This document shows positions 5,186-5,439 of a DNA stretch of 5,439 nt, piece by piece (the stretch's first letter is position 1; each line of letters opens with the position of its first letter). Under the pieces are notes generated by a model, which saw only the letters and a list, made by a program, of their open reading frames with translations, was not told the origin of the DNA and made no database searches. Both the position numbers and the translations under genes were made by a program. Origin of the DNA: Paenibacillus sp. (GTDB lineage Bacteria > Bacillota > Bacilli > Paenibacillales > NBRC-103111); assembly GCA_029239545.1 (NCBI GenBank), contig JARBUQ010000359.1:1-5439 (forward strand), read 5' to 3'.

Positions 5186-5331
5186 GCCCATTTTTACCTA
5201 TTTTTTTGCTTTTTAATAAAGAAAATGTGAAAATCTACGTCCGGAAGAGCAGGAGAGAGCGAATTGTGTGAAAAAATGTGATTAAATACACAAAACGAGC
5301 GATTTTGTCTGTTTTTGCACACTTGGCTTAC
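5186..5331. other. Non-coding AT-rich stretch with nested dyads
   Basis: No gene is visible. T tracts lie at 5191-5214. GTGTGAAAAA (5266-5275) can pair with TTTTT-G-CACAC (5312-5322) with a one-base bulge, and inside it ACAAAA (5290-5295) pairs with TTTTGT (5303-5308). AAAATGTGA occurs twice (5222-5230 and 5273-5281). It lies directly upstream of the promoter at 5332, so an operator is possible, but none is recognised. Confidence 0.35.
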
Positions 5332-5360
5332 TTTACAGCATTGGAGGAACATCGTACACT
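5332..5360 (+). promoter_or_regulatory. Sigma-A type promoter reading out of the window
   Basis: TTTACA (5332-5337) and TACACT (5355-5360) are exactly 17 bp apart, five and four of six matches to consensus. Transcription would start near 5367 and run off the right edge, so the leader is at least 73 nt. A G-rich run (CGGGGGAA, 5429-5436) at the very end looks like a ribosome site for a gene starting just beyond. In B. subtilis the gene after tatD is yabE, which makes it a guess for the next gene. Confidence 0.5.
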
Positions 5361-5439
5361 AACCTTCATAATAACTTAACTTCATATTGCTATCAATTTC
5401 CAATCGCTGAGTTTTCAGAAATGAAAAACGGGGGAACCA

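Noticed and set aside
5216..5241. ECF-type (sigma-M/X) promoter using CGTC at 5238-5241
   Set aside because: The -35 at 16-17 bp upstream reads ATAAAG rather than TGAAAC.
5421..5439. ATG at 5421 as the start of the next gene
   Set aside because: No ribosome site precedes it. The G-rich run at 5429-5436 looks more like the ribosome site itself, and the window ends too soon to decide.

Overview
The window looks like a chromosomal segment from a low-to-moderate GC, spore-forming Bacillota, most likely Paenibacillus or a close relative. This is inferred from an AbrB transition-state regulator that closely resembles the Bacillus protein, tandem Spo0A-type boxes just downstream of its promoter, strong GGAGG-type ribosome binding sites, and the rsmI-abrB-...-tatD gene order known from Bacillus subtilis. 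No sequence search was possible, so the genus is a judgement.

Layout from left to right. Positions 1-157 hold the 3' end of rsmI (+), a 16S rRNA methyltransferase. Positions 198-313 hold two terminator-like hairpins, one for abrB (-) and one for rsmI (+). abrB lies on the minus strand at 325-588, with a clear promoter (643-671) and two Spo0A-type boxes (611-627). A roughly 440-bp stretch between the abrB and HD-gene start codons (589-1029) holds the two divergent regulatory regions, including a second cluster of Spo0A-type boxes at 876-935. Next, on the plus strand, come an HD-domain triphosphohydrolase of the YwfO/SAMHD1-like family (1030-2319) and tatD (2352-3119), 32 bp apart and probably one transcript. 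tatD ends inside a perfect 23-bp hairpin whose loop carries its stop codon. Convergent to it on the minus strand is an ecsA-ecsB pair (5131 to 3183), an ABC exporter ATPase and its membrane partner joined by an ATGA overlap. The right edge (5186-5439) is non-coding and holds a promoter reading out of the window.

Together: AbrB is the transition-state repressor that Spo0A normally shuts off, and the HD gene beside it carries similar boxes, so both may respond to Spo0A. The HD protein is expected to hydrolyse dNTPs and TatD to degrade DNA, which makes a small nucleotide-metabolism unit. EcsAB is linked in Bacillus to secretion, competence and intramembrane proteolysis.

I see no mobile element, CRISPR array, tRNA or rRNA gene. 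The most unusual points are the Spo0A-box cluster before the HD gene, the absence of metS from its usual place, the terminator built into the end of tatD, and a very GC-rich patch across the tatD/ecsB convergent ends. None of the genes is of unknown family, and I do not see an undescribed multi-gene system.
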